From Lachnospiraceae bacterium (GTDB taxonomy: Bacteria; Bacillota; Clostridia; Lachnospirales; Lachnospiraceae): 44,256 bases of DNA. Of this stretch, positions 1 to 7,920 are shown piece after piece. The translations under genes and the position numbers were made by a program. Under the pieces are notes generated by a model. It searched no databases. It had not been told where the DNA came from and saw only the letters and a program-made list of their open reading frames with translations. Location: assembly GCA_017518185.1 (NCBI GenBank), contig JAFWWB010000065.1, forward strand, positions 1 through 44,256, read 5' to 3'. Position 1 is the stretch's first letter; each line of letters opens with the position of its first letter.

Positions 1-33
1 CATCCTTTTCGGACGGGGAGCGATTATTCTTTG

Positions 34-798
34 TTACACAAGCCTCCGGGCGGCCACCAGGCGCATGCCGCAGGTCTCGCTGAAGTACTGGGTGCGGACC
101 ACCTCGCCGGAGTGGGGGGAGTGGATGAACATGCCGTTGCCCACATAGATGCCCGCGTGCCAGATGTTGTACACGCTGGAGCCGAACAGGACGATGTCAC
201 CGGCCTGCAGATCGTTCAGATCCACATCCACGCCGTTGTAGTACATGGCCTGGGCCACGCGGTTGAGACTGATGCCGTGCTGGCCGTACACATAGTAGAC
301 CAGACCGGAGCAGTCGAAACCGGCGGGAGAGGTGCCGGCCCAGACATAGGGCACGCCCAGATACTGCATGGCGGTATCCACGATGGCCTGTCCGGCGGAG
401 GCGTTGTGGACGAAGGAGCTCTTTTCGGTCTTCTTTTCCGAAGAGGCCTGGACGGGGACGGCCTGAGGCTCCACATAGGTCTCCTGGGTCACCGGCTCGG
501 TGAACACGGGGGCGGCCTCGGTGGTGACGGCGGGAGTGACGGCGTAGGTGATGCTCTGACCGTTCTTCACCACGTAATCGCCGTAGACATAGCCCACGTT
601 CCCGTTGTGTTCCGCCTCATACCAGGCGCCGCAGGCGCCGTGGATGTTCAGCACATCGCCGGGGGACAGGTACTCGATGGTGACGCTGTTCATGCTGGGG
701 CCGCTGCGCAGCCGGACGTCGGTGCCGTTGACGGTCCCGCTGCCGCTGCCGGTGAAAGCATCGACCGCTGCGGTCTGCGCAACAGCGGCCGCGGCCGG
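34..798 (-). CDS. SH3-domain NlpC/P60 peptidoglycan hydrolase, 5' truncated
   Basis: C-terminal ~254 residues of a secreted cell-wall hydrolase that cuts peptide stems of peptidoglycan. Order seen: an Ala-rich stretch ending in VAQTAAVDAF, which looks like the end of a signal peptide; a bacterial SH3 domain with the motif VRLRSGPS; a Thr/Val/Pro-rich linker; and an NlpC/P60 domain with the catalytic Cys in FDCSGLVYY and the His in WHAGIYVGNG. The stop codon is at 34-36. The start codon and most of the signal peptide are missing: upstream of about 798 the same frame only continues as the antisense of ychF, so it is not real protein. Third codon positions are richer in GC than in the rest of the window. 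The neighbour relation to ychF is therefore doubtful. The family assignment is firm; the specific bond cleaved (often gamma-D-Glu to DAP) is inference. Confidence 0.88.
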   Translation of the reverse strand, partial: PAAAAVAQTAAVDAFTGSGSGTVNGTDVRLRSGPSMNSVTIEYLSPGDVLNIHGACGAWYEAEHNGNVGYVYGDYVVKNGQSITYAVTPAVTTEAAPVFTEPVTQETYVEPQAVPVQASSEKKTEKSSFVHNASAGQAIVDTAMQYLGVPYVWAGTSPAGFDCSGLVYYVYGQHGISLNRVAQAMYYNGVDVDLNDLQAGDIVLFGSSVYNIWHAGIYVGNGMFIHSPHSGEVVRTQYFSETCGMRLVAARRLV

Positions 799-802
799 GA
801 TG
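785..802. other. Probable chimeric junction (two genes cut at one point)
   Basis: A GC-only stretch containing GCGGCCGC (785-792) marks where the minus-strand hydrolase loses its N-terminus and the plus-strand ychF loses its own. Left of it the sequence is coherent only as NlpC/P60 protein; right of it only as YchF starting at [10 protein letters not shown]. Two head-to-head genes both losing their 5' ends at one base pair is the mark of an artificial join (assembly or amplification chimera). A genuine rearrangement is possible but would have destroyed ychF. Confidence 0.75.
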
Positions 803-1785
803 TGGGCGTAGTGGCGGTGCCGGATGAGCGCATAGAAAAGCTGGGAGAGCTTTACCATACGAAGAAGGTGACGCCCGCCGTTATAGAGTTTGTGGATATA
901 GCCGGACTGGTGAAGGGCGCCAGCAAGGGCGAGGGCCTGGGCAACCAGTTCCTGGCAAATATACGTGAGGTGGACGCCATCGTGCACGTGGTGCGCTGCT
1001 TCGAGGACAGCAACATCGTGCATGTGGACGGTTCGATCGACCCGCTCAGGGATATCGAGACCATCAATATGGAGCTGCTCTTCTCGGATATAGAGATAAT
1101 CGAGCGCCGCATCGCCAAGACAGCCAAAAGCGCCAAGAACGACAAGGCAGCTGCAAAGGAGCTCCAGCTCCTGGAGGCTCTGAAGGCCCATATGGATGAG
1201 ATGAAGCTTGCCAAGACCTTCGAGGTGGAAGGCGAAGAGGAAGAGGCATGGTTTAAGGAGTACAACCTGCTTACGGCCAAGCCGGTGATCTATGCTGCGA
1301 ATGTGGCGGATTCTGATCTGGCAGATGACGGAAATTCCAACTCACAGGTGCAGAAAGTACGTGACTATGCAAAAGAAGAGGGAAGTGAGGTCTTCGTTAT
1401 CTGTGCCCAGATAGAGGAAGAGATCGCTGAGCTGGATGATGACGAGAAGGCAGAGTTCCTTGAGGGACTGGGGCTTTCCGAATCAGGTCTGGACAAGCTG
1501 ATCAAGGCCAGCTATTCGCTGCTGGGACTTATAAGCTTCCTTACGGCAGGAGAGGACGAGTGCCGTGCCTGGACCATAAAGAAGGGGACGAAGGCTCCCC
1601 AGGCGGCAGGAAAGATCCATTCAGATTTCGAGAGAGGCTTCATCCGGGCAGAAGTGGTAGCCTATGAAGATCTTATAAGCCTTGGTTCTCTGGCGGCAGC
1701 CAAGGAAAAGGGCGTTGCGGGCCTTGAAGGAAAGGATTACGTGGTGAGGGACGGAGATGTCATACTCTTCAGATTCAATGTCTGA
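799..1785 (+). CDS. ychF: Redox-regulated ATPase/GTPase YchF, 5' truncated
   Basis: Obg-family P-loop NTPase YchF (EngD), a ribosome-associated ATPase in the cytoplasm. About 328 residues remain of a family length near 365. Visible parts are the strand [10 protein letters not shown], the switch region with the G3 motif [10 protein letters not shown], the nearly invariant GEGLGNQFL and [10 protein letters not shown], the helical coiled-coil insert ([10 protein letters not shown] onward) and the C-terminal TGS domain ([29 protein letters not shown]). The first ~38 residues, including the P-loop GxPNVGKS, are missing at the junction near 800, so no start codon can be given. The frame extends further left only as antisense of the neighbouring hydrolase. 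The 3' end overlaps the lgt start. The protein identity is very secure; the truncation is probably an assembly effect, not biology. Confidence 0.93.
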   Translation, partial: DVGVVAVPDERIEKLGELYHTKKVTPAVIEFVDIAGLVKGASKGEGLGNQFLANIREVDAIVHVVRCFEDSNIVHVDGSIDPLRDIETINMELLFSDIEIIERRIAKTAKSAKNDKAAAKELQLLEALKAHMDEMKLAKTFEVEGEEEEAWFKEYNLLTAKPVIYAANVADSDLADDGNSNSQVQKVRDYAKEEGSEVFVICAQIEEEIAELDDDEKAEFLEGLGLSESGLDKLIKASYSLLGLISFLTAGEDECRAWTIKKGTKAPQAAGKIHSDFERGFIRAEVVAYEDLISLGSLAAAKEKGVAGLEGKDYVVRDGDVILFRFNV

Positions 1786-2665
1786 GATAATGGGAGAGGG
1801 CGATATAGCCTTTCCCCATCTCGGCATCTATCTTAAAAACGTTATAAAGAGCTTCAATATAGGCGGCCTCACCATAGCCATGTACGGCGTCATCATAGCC
1901 GTGGGCGTGCTGCTGGCCTTCTCCCTCATTTCGGCGATAGCAAAGAAGGACGGACAGAACAGTGACGATTTTTATGAGGCCGGCTTTGTGGCGCTGCTCA
2001 TGGGCATCATAGGAGCCCGGGTTTATTACGTCATCTTTGCCTGGGAATACTATAAGGATGACCTGGCGGGTATCTTCAATATAAGGAGGGGGGGGCTGGC
2101 CATCTACGGAGGCGTGATCTTCGGCTTCCTGGCCTTTATCATCTATACGAAGATAAAGAAATGGAACACCTTCGGCATGCTGGATACGGCTGTATGCGGT
2201 GTGTTGACAGGCCAGATAGTAGGACGCTGGGGCAATTTTACCAACCGTGAGGTCTTCGGAAGATACACTGATTCCCTCTTTGCGATGAGGCTGCCGGTGA
2301 AAGCGGTGCGCGAGAGGGATATCACCATGGATCTCAGGTCCCATATCCCTGCGGGGGCCAACTATATACAGGTGCATCCCACCTTCCTCTACGAGGGTTT
2401 CTGCAATCTCATCCTGCTGCTGGTCATCATCTTTATGCGGAAGAAGAAGGCCTTTGACGGGGAATGCGCTCTCTGGTACCTGGGTGGCTACGGCATCATA
2501 CGTTATTTCATGGAAGGGATAAGAACAGACAGGCTGCTGATACCGGGAACCGGGATAGCGGTTTCCCAGCTGCTCGGCATTCTGATGTTCGCCGCTTCTC
2601 TTGCAGCTGACATAATAATAAGAATAAAGCTGAACAGGCAATCACCAGATATAGTCGAAGAATAA
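1757..2665 (+). CDS. lgt: Prolipoprotein diacylglyceryl transferase
   Basis: Membrane enzyme that moves diacylglycerol from phosphatidylglycerol onto the lipobox cysteine of prelipoproteins, the first step of lipoprotein maturation. The protein has about seven hydrophobic segments and the Lgt signature GRWGNFTNREVFG, preceded by RRGGLAIYGG and followed by QVHPTFLYEG and FMEGIRTDRL. At ~300 residues it is of normal length. Three starts are possible: ATG 1757, with GAGGG six bases ahead but overlapping ychF by 29 bp, and ATG 1778 or 1790, which give the N-terminus MGEGDIAFPHLGIYL more usual in the family but lack a ribosome binding site. I list 1757 for its binding site. A terminator follows at 2699, so ychF and lgt form a unit separate from the division operon. 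Confidence 0.95.
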   Translation: MSYSSDSMSEIMGEGDIAFPHLGIYLKNVIKSFNIGGLTIAMYGVIIAVGVLLAFSLISAIAKKDGQNSDDFYEAGFVALLMGIIGARVYYVIFAWEYYKDDLAGIFNIRRGGLAIYGGVIFGFLAFIIYTKIKKWNTFGMLDTAVCGVLTGQIVGRWGNFTNREVFGRYTDSLFAMRLPVKAVRERDITMDLRSHIPAGANYIQVHPTFLYEGFCNLILLLVIIFMRKKKAFDGECALWYLGGYGIIRYFMEGIRTDRLLIPGTGIAVSQLLGILMFAASLAADIIIRIKLNRQSPDIVEE

Positions 2666-2698
2666 ACGATATACACTATATTTTGTAATATGCTCAAA

Positions 2699-2726
2699 AA
2701 TAAGGCTTCGGGCCTTATTTTTTTTG
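2699..2726 (+). terminator. Rho-independent terminator after lgt
   Basis: AATAAGGC (2699-2706) pairs with GCCTTATT (2712-2719) around a short TTCGG loop, and a run of T follows to 2725. It separates ychF-lgt from the mraZ operon. Confidence 0.88.
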
Positions 2727-2746
2727 TTCATTTTTACATAAAACCC

Positions 2747-2773
2747 TTGCCAAATCCCTTTTTTGAGTATAAA
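2747..2773 (+). promoter_or_regulatory. Candidate promoter of the mraZ/dcw operon
   Basis: TTGCCA (2747-2752) and TATAAA (2768-2773) lie 15 bp apart. The spacing is short, so the -35 is uncertain, but the -10 is good and a transcript would start near 2780, just ahead of the MraZ repeats. No other convincing promoter lies between the lgt terminator and mraZ. Confidence 0.55.
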
Positions 2774-2790
2774 ATGGCGTTTGTAGGCGG

Positions 2791-2837
2791 AAAGTGGTTG
2801 AAAATGGCATCAAGTGTCAAAAAGTGGTGAAAAGAAC
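2791..2837 (+). promoter_or_regulatory. MraZ operator: AAAGTGG repeats at 10-bp spacing
   Basis: Four direct heptamers begin at 2791 (AAAGTGG), 2801 (AAAATGG), 2811 (CAAGTGT) and 2821 (AAAGTGG), each followed by three unconserved bases; a fifth, degenerate copy starts at 2831 (AAAGAAC). The exact 10-bp period puts every copy on one face of the helix. The pattern matches the known MraZ box described for other bacteria (AAAGTG-type repeats with three-base spacers). It sits between the likely start of transcription and the mraZ ATG at 2840, as expected for autorepression of the operon. Confidence 0.85.
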
Positions 2838-2839
2838 GT

Positions 2840-3274
2840 ATGTATAAGGGAGAATACAGCCATAGCATAGATGCCAAGGGAAGGATCACCATCCCGGCAA
2901 AGCTCAGGGACGGACTTGGAGATGATTTCGTCATAACCAAGGGCTTTGACGGATGCCTGCTGGTACTGGATGCGGCACAGTGGGGAAAGATCGAAGAGAT
3001 AATCAAACCGCTGCCCGGGATGACAAACGAAGAAGTAAAGCTTTTAAAGCGTGTTATGATAGCCGGAGCCTGTGACGGCGAGGTGGACAAGCAGGGCAGG
3101 ATGCTGATCCCCGCAAACCTGAGAGAATTCGCAGGGCTGGAAAAGGATGTTATTTTTGCAGGTGTGGGTGACTATGTGGAAGCCTGGGACAAGGAAAGGT
3201 ACGATGCTATGATGTCCGGCATAGACATGAAGGCAGTCACCGCCAAGCTGGCAGAAAACGGTTTTTCACTGTAA
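2840..3274 (+). CDS. mraZ: Transcriptional regulator MraZ
   Basis: DNA-binding regulator of the division and cell-wall operon; the protein forms a ring of subunits that binds the repeats just upstream. The 144 residues contain two SpoVT/AbrB-like (MraZ) halves, each with the DxxxR signature: DAKGR near residue 12 and DKQGR near residue 83, followed by ITIPAKLR and MLIPANLR. The length is typical. ATG 2840 gives the standard N-terminus MYKGEYSHSIDAKGR; the ribosome binding site is weak because the operator occupies the leader, which may couple binding to translation (inference). First gene of an operon reaching at least to divIB; rsmH follows after 3 bp. Confidence 0.97.
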   Translation: MYKGEYSHSIDAKGRITIPAKLRDGLGDDFVITKGFDGCLLVLDAAQWGKIEEIIKPLPGMTNEEVKLLKRVMIAGACDGEVDKQGRMLIPANLREFAGLEKDVIFAGVGDYVEAWDKERYDAMMSGIDMKAVTAKLAENGFSL

Positions 3275-3277
3275 GCC

Positions 3278-4219
3278 ATGGAATATTCACACAGCAGCGT
3301 ACTTTTAAAAGAGGTCATAGAAGGACTGAACATAAAACCCTCCGGGATCTACATGGACGGGACCACGGGTGGCGGAGGCCACAGCCTGGCCATAGCGGAG
3401 AGGCTTACGGAGGGAGGAAAGCTCTACTGCTTCGACCAGGATGAGGACGCCATAGCGGCAGCCGGCGAAAGGCTTAAGGATTACAGCGGCAGGACAGAGC
3501 TCATCAGGGCGAACTTTTCTGAGGCGGAGGAGCTCCTTAAGGAAAGAGGAGTGAAGGGCCTGGACGGAGTGCTGCTGGATCTGGGGGTTTCCTCCTACCA
3601 GCTGGATAATGCGGAGAGAGGCTTTTCCTACAGATATGACGCCCCCCTGGACATGAGGATGGACAGAAGACAGACCCTGAGCGCTTCAGTGATAGTGAAC
3701 GAGTGGAGCGAGGACGAGATCTTCCGGATCATCAGGGACTACGGCGAAGAAAAATTTGCAAAGAACATCGCAAAGCATATCGTAAGAGCGCGGAGCGAAA
3801 AGAAGATAGAGAGCACCTTTGAACTTAATGACATCATAAGGGCGGCGATACCGGCCAGGATGAGGGCGGACGGACATCCTTCCAAGAGGAGCTTCCAGGC
3901 GTTAAGGATAGCCTGCAACAGGGAGCTGGAGGTACTGAGGGAAGTCATAGAAGCTCTTCCGGCTTTCCTTAATCCCGGGGGCAGGATGGCAGTGATAAGC
4001 TTCCATTCACTGGAGGACCGGATCGTGAAGACGGCCTTTAAAACGGCCCAGAACCCCTGCACATGCCCTCCGGGACTTCCGGTGTGTGCCTGCGGCAGGA
4101 AGCCTCTGGGGAGATGCATCGGTTCCAAACCAGTGACAGCCGGGGAGGAGGAGCTTCTGGAGAATCACAGGGCGGCCTCGGCAAAGCTGAGAATCTTTGA
4201 AAGGGCGGAAGAGATATGA
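3278..4219 (+). CDS. rsmH: 16S rRNA (cytosine(1402)-N(4))-methyltransferase
   Basis: S-adenosylmethionine-dependent enzyme that N4-methylates C1402 of 16S rRNA in the ribosomal P site. The N-terminus HSSVLLKEVIEGL, the SAM loop DGTTGGGGHS (about residues 28-37), LDLGVSSYQLD, the MRMD segment, HPSKRSFQALRI and SFHSLEDRIVK are all diagnostic, and the Cys-rich CTCPPGLPVCACG segment near the C-terminus is a common Firmicute variant. 313 residues, normal length. It follows mraZ after three bases with no obvious Shine-Dalgarno sequence and overlaps ftsL by 4 bp (ATGA), so translation is probably coupled. Confidence 0.97.
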   Translation: MEYSHSSVLLKEVIEGLNIKPSGIYMDGTTGGGGHSLAIAERLTEGGKLYCFDQDEDAIAAAGERLKDYSGRTELIRANFSEAEELLKERGVKGLDGVLLDLGVSSYQLDNAERGFSYRYDAPLDMRMDRRQTLSASVIVNEWSEDEIFRIIRDYGEEKFAKNIAKHIVRARSEKKIESTFELNDIIRAAIPARMRADGHPSKRSFQALRIACNRELEVLREVIEALPAFLNPGGRMAVISFHSLEDRIVKTAFKTAQNPCTCPPGLPVCACGRKPLGRCIGSKPVTAGEEELLENHRAASAKLRIFERAEEI

Positions 4220-4641
4220 GGGAAAACGTGAGGGGGAATCTGGCACTGAAGAGGGAACGGCAGTATGTTCCCAATATCCATCCCATCTATGAAGAGAGAA
4301 AAAAGGCAAGGAAGAAGATCCATTACGGCTTCTCTACTGTTCTTGTGTTCCTTGCGGCTGCGGCTGTGATGGCCGGGACTTTCTTCCAGGTGGTGAGCCT
4401 TCAGACGGATGTGACCCTTTCCAGGGAGGAGTATTCCAAAAAGCTCTCCCAGTATGAGGACCTTAAGCGCAGCAACGACCTTTACAGGGAGCGTATAATG
4501 AGCAGGGTAGACATGAACGAGATCGAGCGTATCGCAAGGGATGAGCTGGGTATGAGTATTGCCCGGGAAGGACAGATAGTGATATACTCCGGGCAGATAG
4601 ACGATTATGTAAAGCAGTATGAGGATGTGCCCGGACTCTAA
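4216..4641 (+). CDS. ftsL: FtsL-like cell division protein
   Basis: Small bitopic membrane protein of the divisome, expected to pair with DivIB and DivIC and to act on FtsW and the class B PBP. The 141 residues show a basic cytoplasmic N-terminus, one membrane segment at about residues 38-60 (STVLVFLAAAAVMAGTFF) and an extracellular heptad-rich stretch (REEYSKKLSQYEDLKRSN) typical of the FtsL/DivIC coiled coil, ending in ARDELGMSIAREGQIVIY. Sequence is poorly conserved in this family, so position between rsmH and the PBP carries much of the call. It overlaps rsmH by 4 bp. Confidence 0.85.
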   Translation: MRENVRGNLALKRERQYVPNIHPIYEERKKARKKIHYGFSTVLVFLAAAAVMAGTFFQVVSLQTDVTLSREEYSKKLSQYEDLKRSNDLYRERIMSRVDMNEIERIARDELGMSIAREGQIVIYSGQIDDYVKQYEDVPGL

Positions 4642-4656
4642 ACCGGTGGGACAGCG

Positions 4657-6900
4657 TTGAGGAGAAGGAAAAAAGCATCACCTGAAATGGCCCTTCAGGG
4701 CATGATAGCAAAAAAGGCAGCAGTAGTGGCGGCGTTCATACTGCTGGCTTTTGTATTTCTTGTGATACGTATCGCCGGCATCATGAGGGACAACGGTGAG
4801 CAGTACAAGAAACAGGTGCTGGCGCAGCAGGAGTACGATTCCGTCACCATACCCTATCAGAGGGGAGCAATAACCGACAGGAACGGAACGCTCCTTGCTT
4901 ATTCCGAAAGGGTATACAACGTTATCCTGGACAACTATCTCCTGAACAATGACGGTGATGACGGCAGGAGCACGGAGCCCACGCTCACTGCGCTGGGGAG
5001 ATGCTTCTCGGATGTCAGCGTGGAGGACCTGAGGGGCTTTGTCAGGGATAATCCGGACGCACGCTACCATATCATCAAGAAGAACGTGAGCTTCGACGAG
5101 ATGGAGGCCTATAAGGCTTATGTTGAGGAGACCAACGCCGCCATTACCGAAGCGAATAAGGAAAGCGAGCTGAAGAGCCCGAAGATAAACGACAAGGCGG
5201 TCTGGTTCGAGGACCAGTTCAGGAGGATGTATCCCGGCGGCTCACTGGCCTGCGATGTCATAGGCTTTACCACAGGAGACGGCCAGGGCCAGTACGGTCT
5301 TGAGGAATACTACAACGACCAGCTTACGGGCACCAACGGCAGGGAGTACGGATACCTGCTGGCGGAGAACGCCCTTGAGAGAACGGTGATACCGGCTAAG
5401 AACGGCAACACCCTTGTGACCACCATAGATTCCTACATACAGGGGGTCTGCGAGGAGAAGCTCAAGGCCTATAACGAGGAGCATGCCGGTGAATTCCGTG
5501 AGGGTGAGATGGGCTCGGACAATACGGGCGTCATCATCATGGACATCCACAGCGGCGAGATCCTGGCCATGGCCAGCTATCCCTATTTTGACTTAAACAA
5601 CCCCAAGGATCTCTCCATGTACAGCGAGGATGAGGTAAACTACCTTATAGAGAGGGAGGGAGACGAAGAAAAGGCTTCCCAGTATTTATGGAAGAATTTC
5701 TGCATATCCCAGTCCTATGAGCCCGGTTCGGTCTGCAAGACCTTTACCGTGGCGGCGGCCCTTGATGCGGGAGCCATACATGACGGTGATTCCTACGACT
5801 GCAGGGGCTACCTTACCTTCGGTGAGGGAGACCATGCGACCACCATCCGCTGCCACCAGCGTTACGGCGACGGCATGATAGACGTGAAGACGGCGGTGGA
5901 GAAGTCCTGTAATGTGGCCCTGATGCTCATCGGACAGAGGCTCGGCAAGGAGAGGTTCCTTGAGTACCAGAAGAATTTCAACTTCGGTCTCAGGACAAAT
6001 GTGGATCTGGCCGGAGAGATGAGGACTTCATCCCTGGTGTTCAATTCGAGCAATATGGGTATCACCGAGCTAATGACATCCACCTTCGGACAGGGCTTTA
6101 ACGTGACCATGATACAGACCATCTCTGCATACTGCAGCCTGGTAAACGGCGGTTATTATTACCAGCCCCATGTGGTGAAGCAGATACTGGATGACAGCGG
6201 GGCGGTGGTAGAGAACATCGAGCCCCTTGTCATGAGACAGGTGGTCAGCGGATCGGTTTCCGACCTTATGAAGGATTACTGCATAGGCGTTGTCGAGGAA
6301 GGGACCGGTACCAGGGCAAGGCCAGCCGGCTATAAGATAGGTGGAAAGACCGGTACCGCAGAGCGATCCGGCCAGGGCAAGAGGGACTATACCGTTTCCT
6401 TCATGGGCTTTGCACCGGCTGACGATCCCCAGATAGCGATCTATGTGGTCATTGACAGGCCCAATGCGGCGACCCAGGAATTCGGCACGAGGTACGCCTG
6501 CCTGCTCTGCCGCGATATCCTTACCGATGTGCTGCCCTATCTGCATATATTCATGACCGAGCCCCTGAGCGATGATGAGAAAAAAGAGCTCGAGGAGAGA
6601 GGCAAGAGGATAACCGTTTCCGAGAACAGTATTGAAGATGATGAAGAGAGCGTTTCCGTGAACGAAGTTACGGAGACGGAAGAGGGTACCGGAGAGACGG
6701 AGGAGACACCTGTGGTGGAGCTCAATATAAATCCCAACACCGGAGTAACTGTGGATCCCATTAACGGGGAAGAGCTGGATCCCGAGACCGGAGTCCCGGT
6801 GGATCCGGATTCGGGCATATTCCAGGATGCGGGAGGCAACAGCATCGAAATAGAAGTACTGCATGACGATTCGTCCGGGGACGACGATCCCAGGCTTTAG
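4657..6900 (+). CDS. Class B penicillin-binding protein, FtsI/SpoVD type
   Basis: Septal D,D-transpeptidase that cross-links peptidoglycan with FtsW. After a basic N-terminus and one membrane anchor (about residues 22-42) come the PBP dimerisation domain (IPYQRGAITDRNG) and the transpeptidase domain with Ser358 in GSVCK, Ser417 in SCN and Lys564 in KTGT. The start is TTG 4657, six bases after GGTGGG; ATG 4687 lacks a good site. Past residue ~650 the chain ends in an acidic tail with the threefold pattern DP-x-(N/T/S)-G instead of the PASTA domains usual in SpoVD. The PBP/SpoVD choice is open: gene position and length fit both the division PBP and the sporulation one. It lies between ftsL and mraY. 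Confidence 0.93.
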   Translation: MRRRKKASPEMALQGMIAKKAAVVAAFILLAFVFLVIRIAGIMRDNGEQYKKQVLAQQEYDSVTIPYQRGAITDRNGTLLAYSERVYNVILDNYLLNNDGDDGRSTEPTLTALGRCFSDVSVEDLRGFVRDNPDARYHIIKKNVSFDEMEAYKAYVEETNAAITEANKESELKSPKINDKAVWFEDQFRRMYPGGSLACDVIGFTTGDGQGQYGLEEYYNDQLTGTNGREYGYLLAENALERTVIPAKNGNTLVTTIDSYIQGVCEEKLKAYNEEHAGEFREGEMGSDNTGVIIMDIHSGEILAMASYPYFDLNNPKDLSMYSEDEVNYLIEREGDEEKASQYLWKNFCISQSYEPGSVCKTFTVAAALDAGAIHDGDSYDCRGYLTFGEGDHATTIRCHQRYGDGMIDVKTAVEKSCNVALMLIGQRLGKERFLEYQKNFNFGLRTNVDLAGEMRTSSLVFNSSNMGITELMTSTFGQGFNVTMIQTISAYCSLVNGGYYYQPHVVKQILDDSGAVVENIEPLVMRQVVSGSVSDLMKDYCIGVVEEGTGTRARPAGYKIGGKTGTAERSGQGKRDYTVSFMGFAPADDPQIAIYVVIDRPNAATQEFGTRYACLLCRDILTDVLPYLHIFMTEPLSDDEKKELEERGKRITVSENSIEDDEESVSVNEVTETEEGTGETEETPVVELNINPNTGVTVDPINGEELDPETGVPVDPDSGIFQDAGGNSIEIEVLHDDSSGDDDPRL

Positions 6901-6956
6901 ACCGGCTGCTGACCGAGAGGGAGCGGCAATACCTTTTGTTTACAGGGGGAGAGAGG

Positions 6957-7919
6957 ATGAAGGATACGATATTTGCGGCGCTGATATCCTTCGGCGTGAG
7001 CGCAGCGGCGGGACCTTTCGTGATCCCGATGCTGAGAAGGCTTAAGGCGGGACAGACCGTAAGAAAGGACGGGCCGGAGACACATCTGAAAAAGAGCGGA
7101 ACTCCCACCATGGGAGGCATCATATTCCTGCTGGGGATAGGCGTTGTTTCCTGGATCTTCTGCAGGGAACACTCGGATCTGGTACCTGTACTCTTCCTTA
7201 CCGTGTGCTTCGGGATAATAGGTTTTATCGATGATTTCATCAAAGTGGTGCTCAAGCGCTCTACAGGGCTCAGGGCCTGGCAGAAGTTTTCGCTCCAGTT
7301 CATCGTTACCGCGGTCTTTGCCTGGCTCATGGTGCGTTTTGAAGGGATGGACCTGGACATGATCGTACCCTTCAGCAAGGTCAGGATAGATCCCGGATAC
7401 CTGGGTCTGCCACTGCTGTTCTTTGTGGTTCTTGGGACGGACACGGGCGCCAACTTTACCGATGGACTTGACGGTCTGGCTTCCTGCGTGACCGCAGCCA
7501 TTGCCGCATTCTTTGTGCTGGCCGGAGCGCTGACAGGGGGCTTCAACGGAGTGAGCGTGATGTCTGCGGCAGTATTCGGCGGACTTCTGGGCTTCCTTCT
7601 TTTCAATGCCTATCCCGCAAAGGTGTTCATGGGGGACACCGGGGCTCTGGCACTGGGAGGCTATGTGGCGGCAACAGCCTATATGCTCCACCTCCAGCTG
7701 TTCCTGCTGATAGTGGCTGTCATATACGTTATCGAGGTACTGTCGGTGATGCTGCAGGTATCATATTTTAAGCTTACTCACGGCAAGCGTATATTCAAGA
7801 TGGCTCCCATCCATCATCATTTTGAAAAATGCGGATGGTCGGAGACGAGAGTGGCCACAACCTTTACGGTGATCACCCTTATCGCGGGTCTTATAGGGCT
7901 GCTTGCCCTTACGGTGTGA
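6957..7919 (+). CDS. mraY: Phospho-N-acetylmuramoyl-pentapeptide transferase
   Basis: Integral membrane enzyme that joins UDP-MurNAc-pentapeptide to undecaprenyl phosphate, giving lipid I. Family signatures are all present: TPTMGGIIF, the Asp pair in GFIDDFIKVV, NFTDGLDGLAS, FMGDTGALALGG and the PIHHHFEKCGW histidine motif, among about ten hydrophobic segments. I chose ATG 6957, seven bases after GGGGGA, giving 320 residues; an in-frame TTG at 6936 would add seven residues but has no ribosome binding site. It lies 56 bp after the PBP gene and directly before ftsW. The usual next gene, murD, is not here. Confidence 0.97.
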   Translation: MKDTIFAALISFGVSAAAGPFVIPMLRRLKAGQTVRKDGPETHLKKSGTPTMGGIIFLLGIGVVSWIFCREHSDLVPVLFLTVCFGIIGFIDDFIKVVLKRSTGLRAWQKFSLQFIVTAVFAWLMVRFEGMDLDMIVPFSKVRIDPGYLGLPLLFFVVLGTDTGANFTDGLDGLASCVTAAIAAFFVLAGALTGGFNGVSVMSAAVFGGLLGFLLFNAYPAKVFMGDTGALALGGYVAATAYMLHLQLFLLIVAVIYVIEVLSVMLQVSYFKLTHGKRIFKMAPIHHHFEKCGWSETRVATTFTVITLIAGLIGLLALTV

Positions 7920-7920
7920 A

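Noticed and set aside
31-798. Plus-strand extension of the ychF frame as one 584-residue protein
   Set aside because: Left of about 799 the translation is His/Gly/Ala-rich nonsense and antisense to a well-conserved NlpC/P60 domain.
799-1191. N-terminal extension of the NlpC/P60 protein on the minus strand
   Set aside because: It is antisense to conserved YchF sequence and does not look like a signal peptide.
6070-6864. Long minus-strand frame inside the PBP gene
   Set aside because: Antisense shadow of the conserved transpeptidase; no ribosome binding site or family match.
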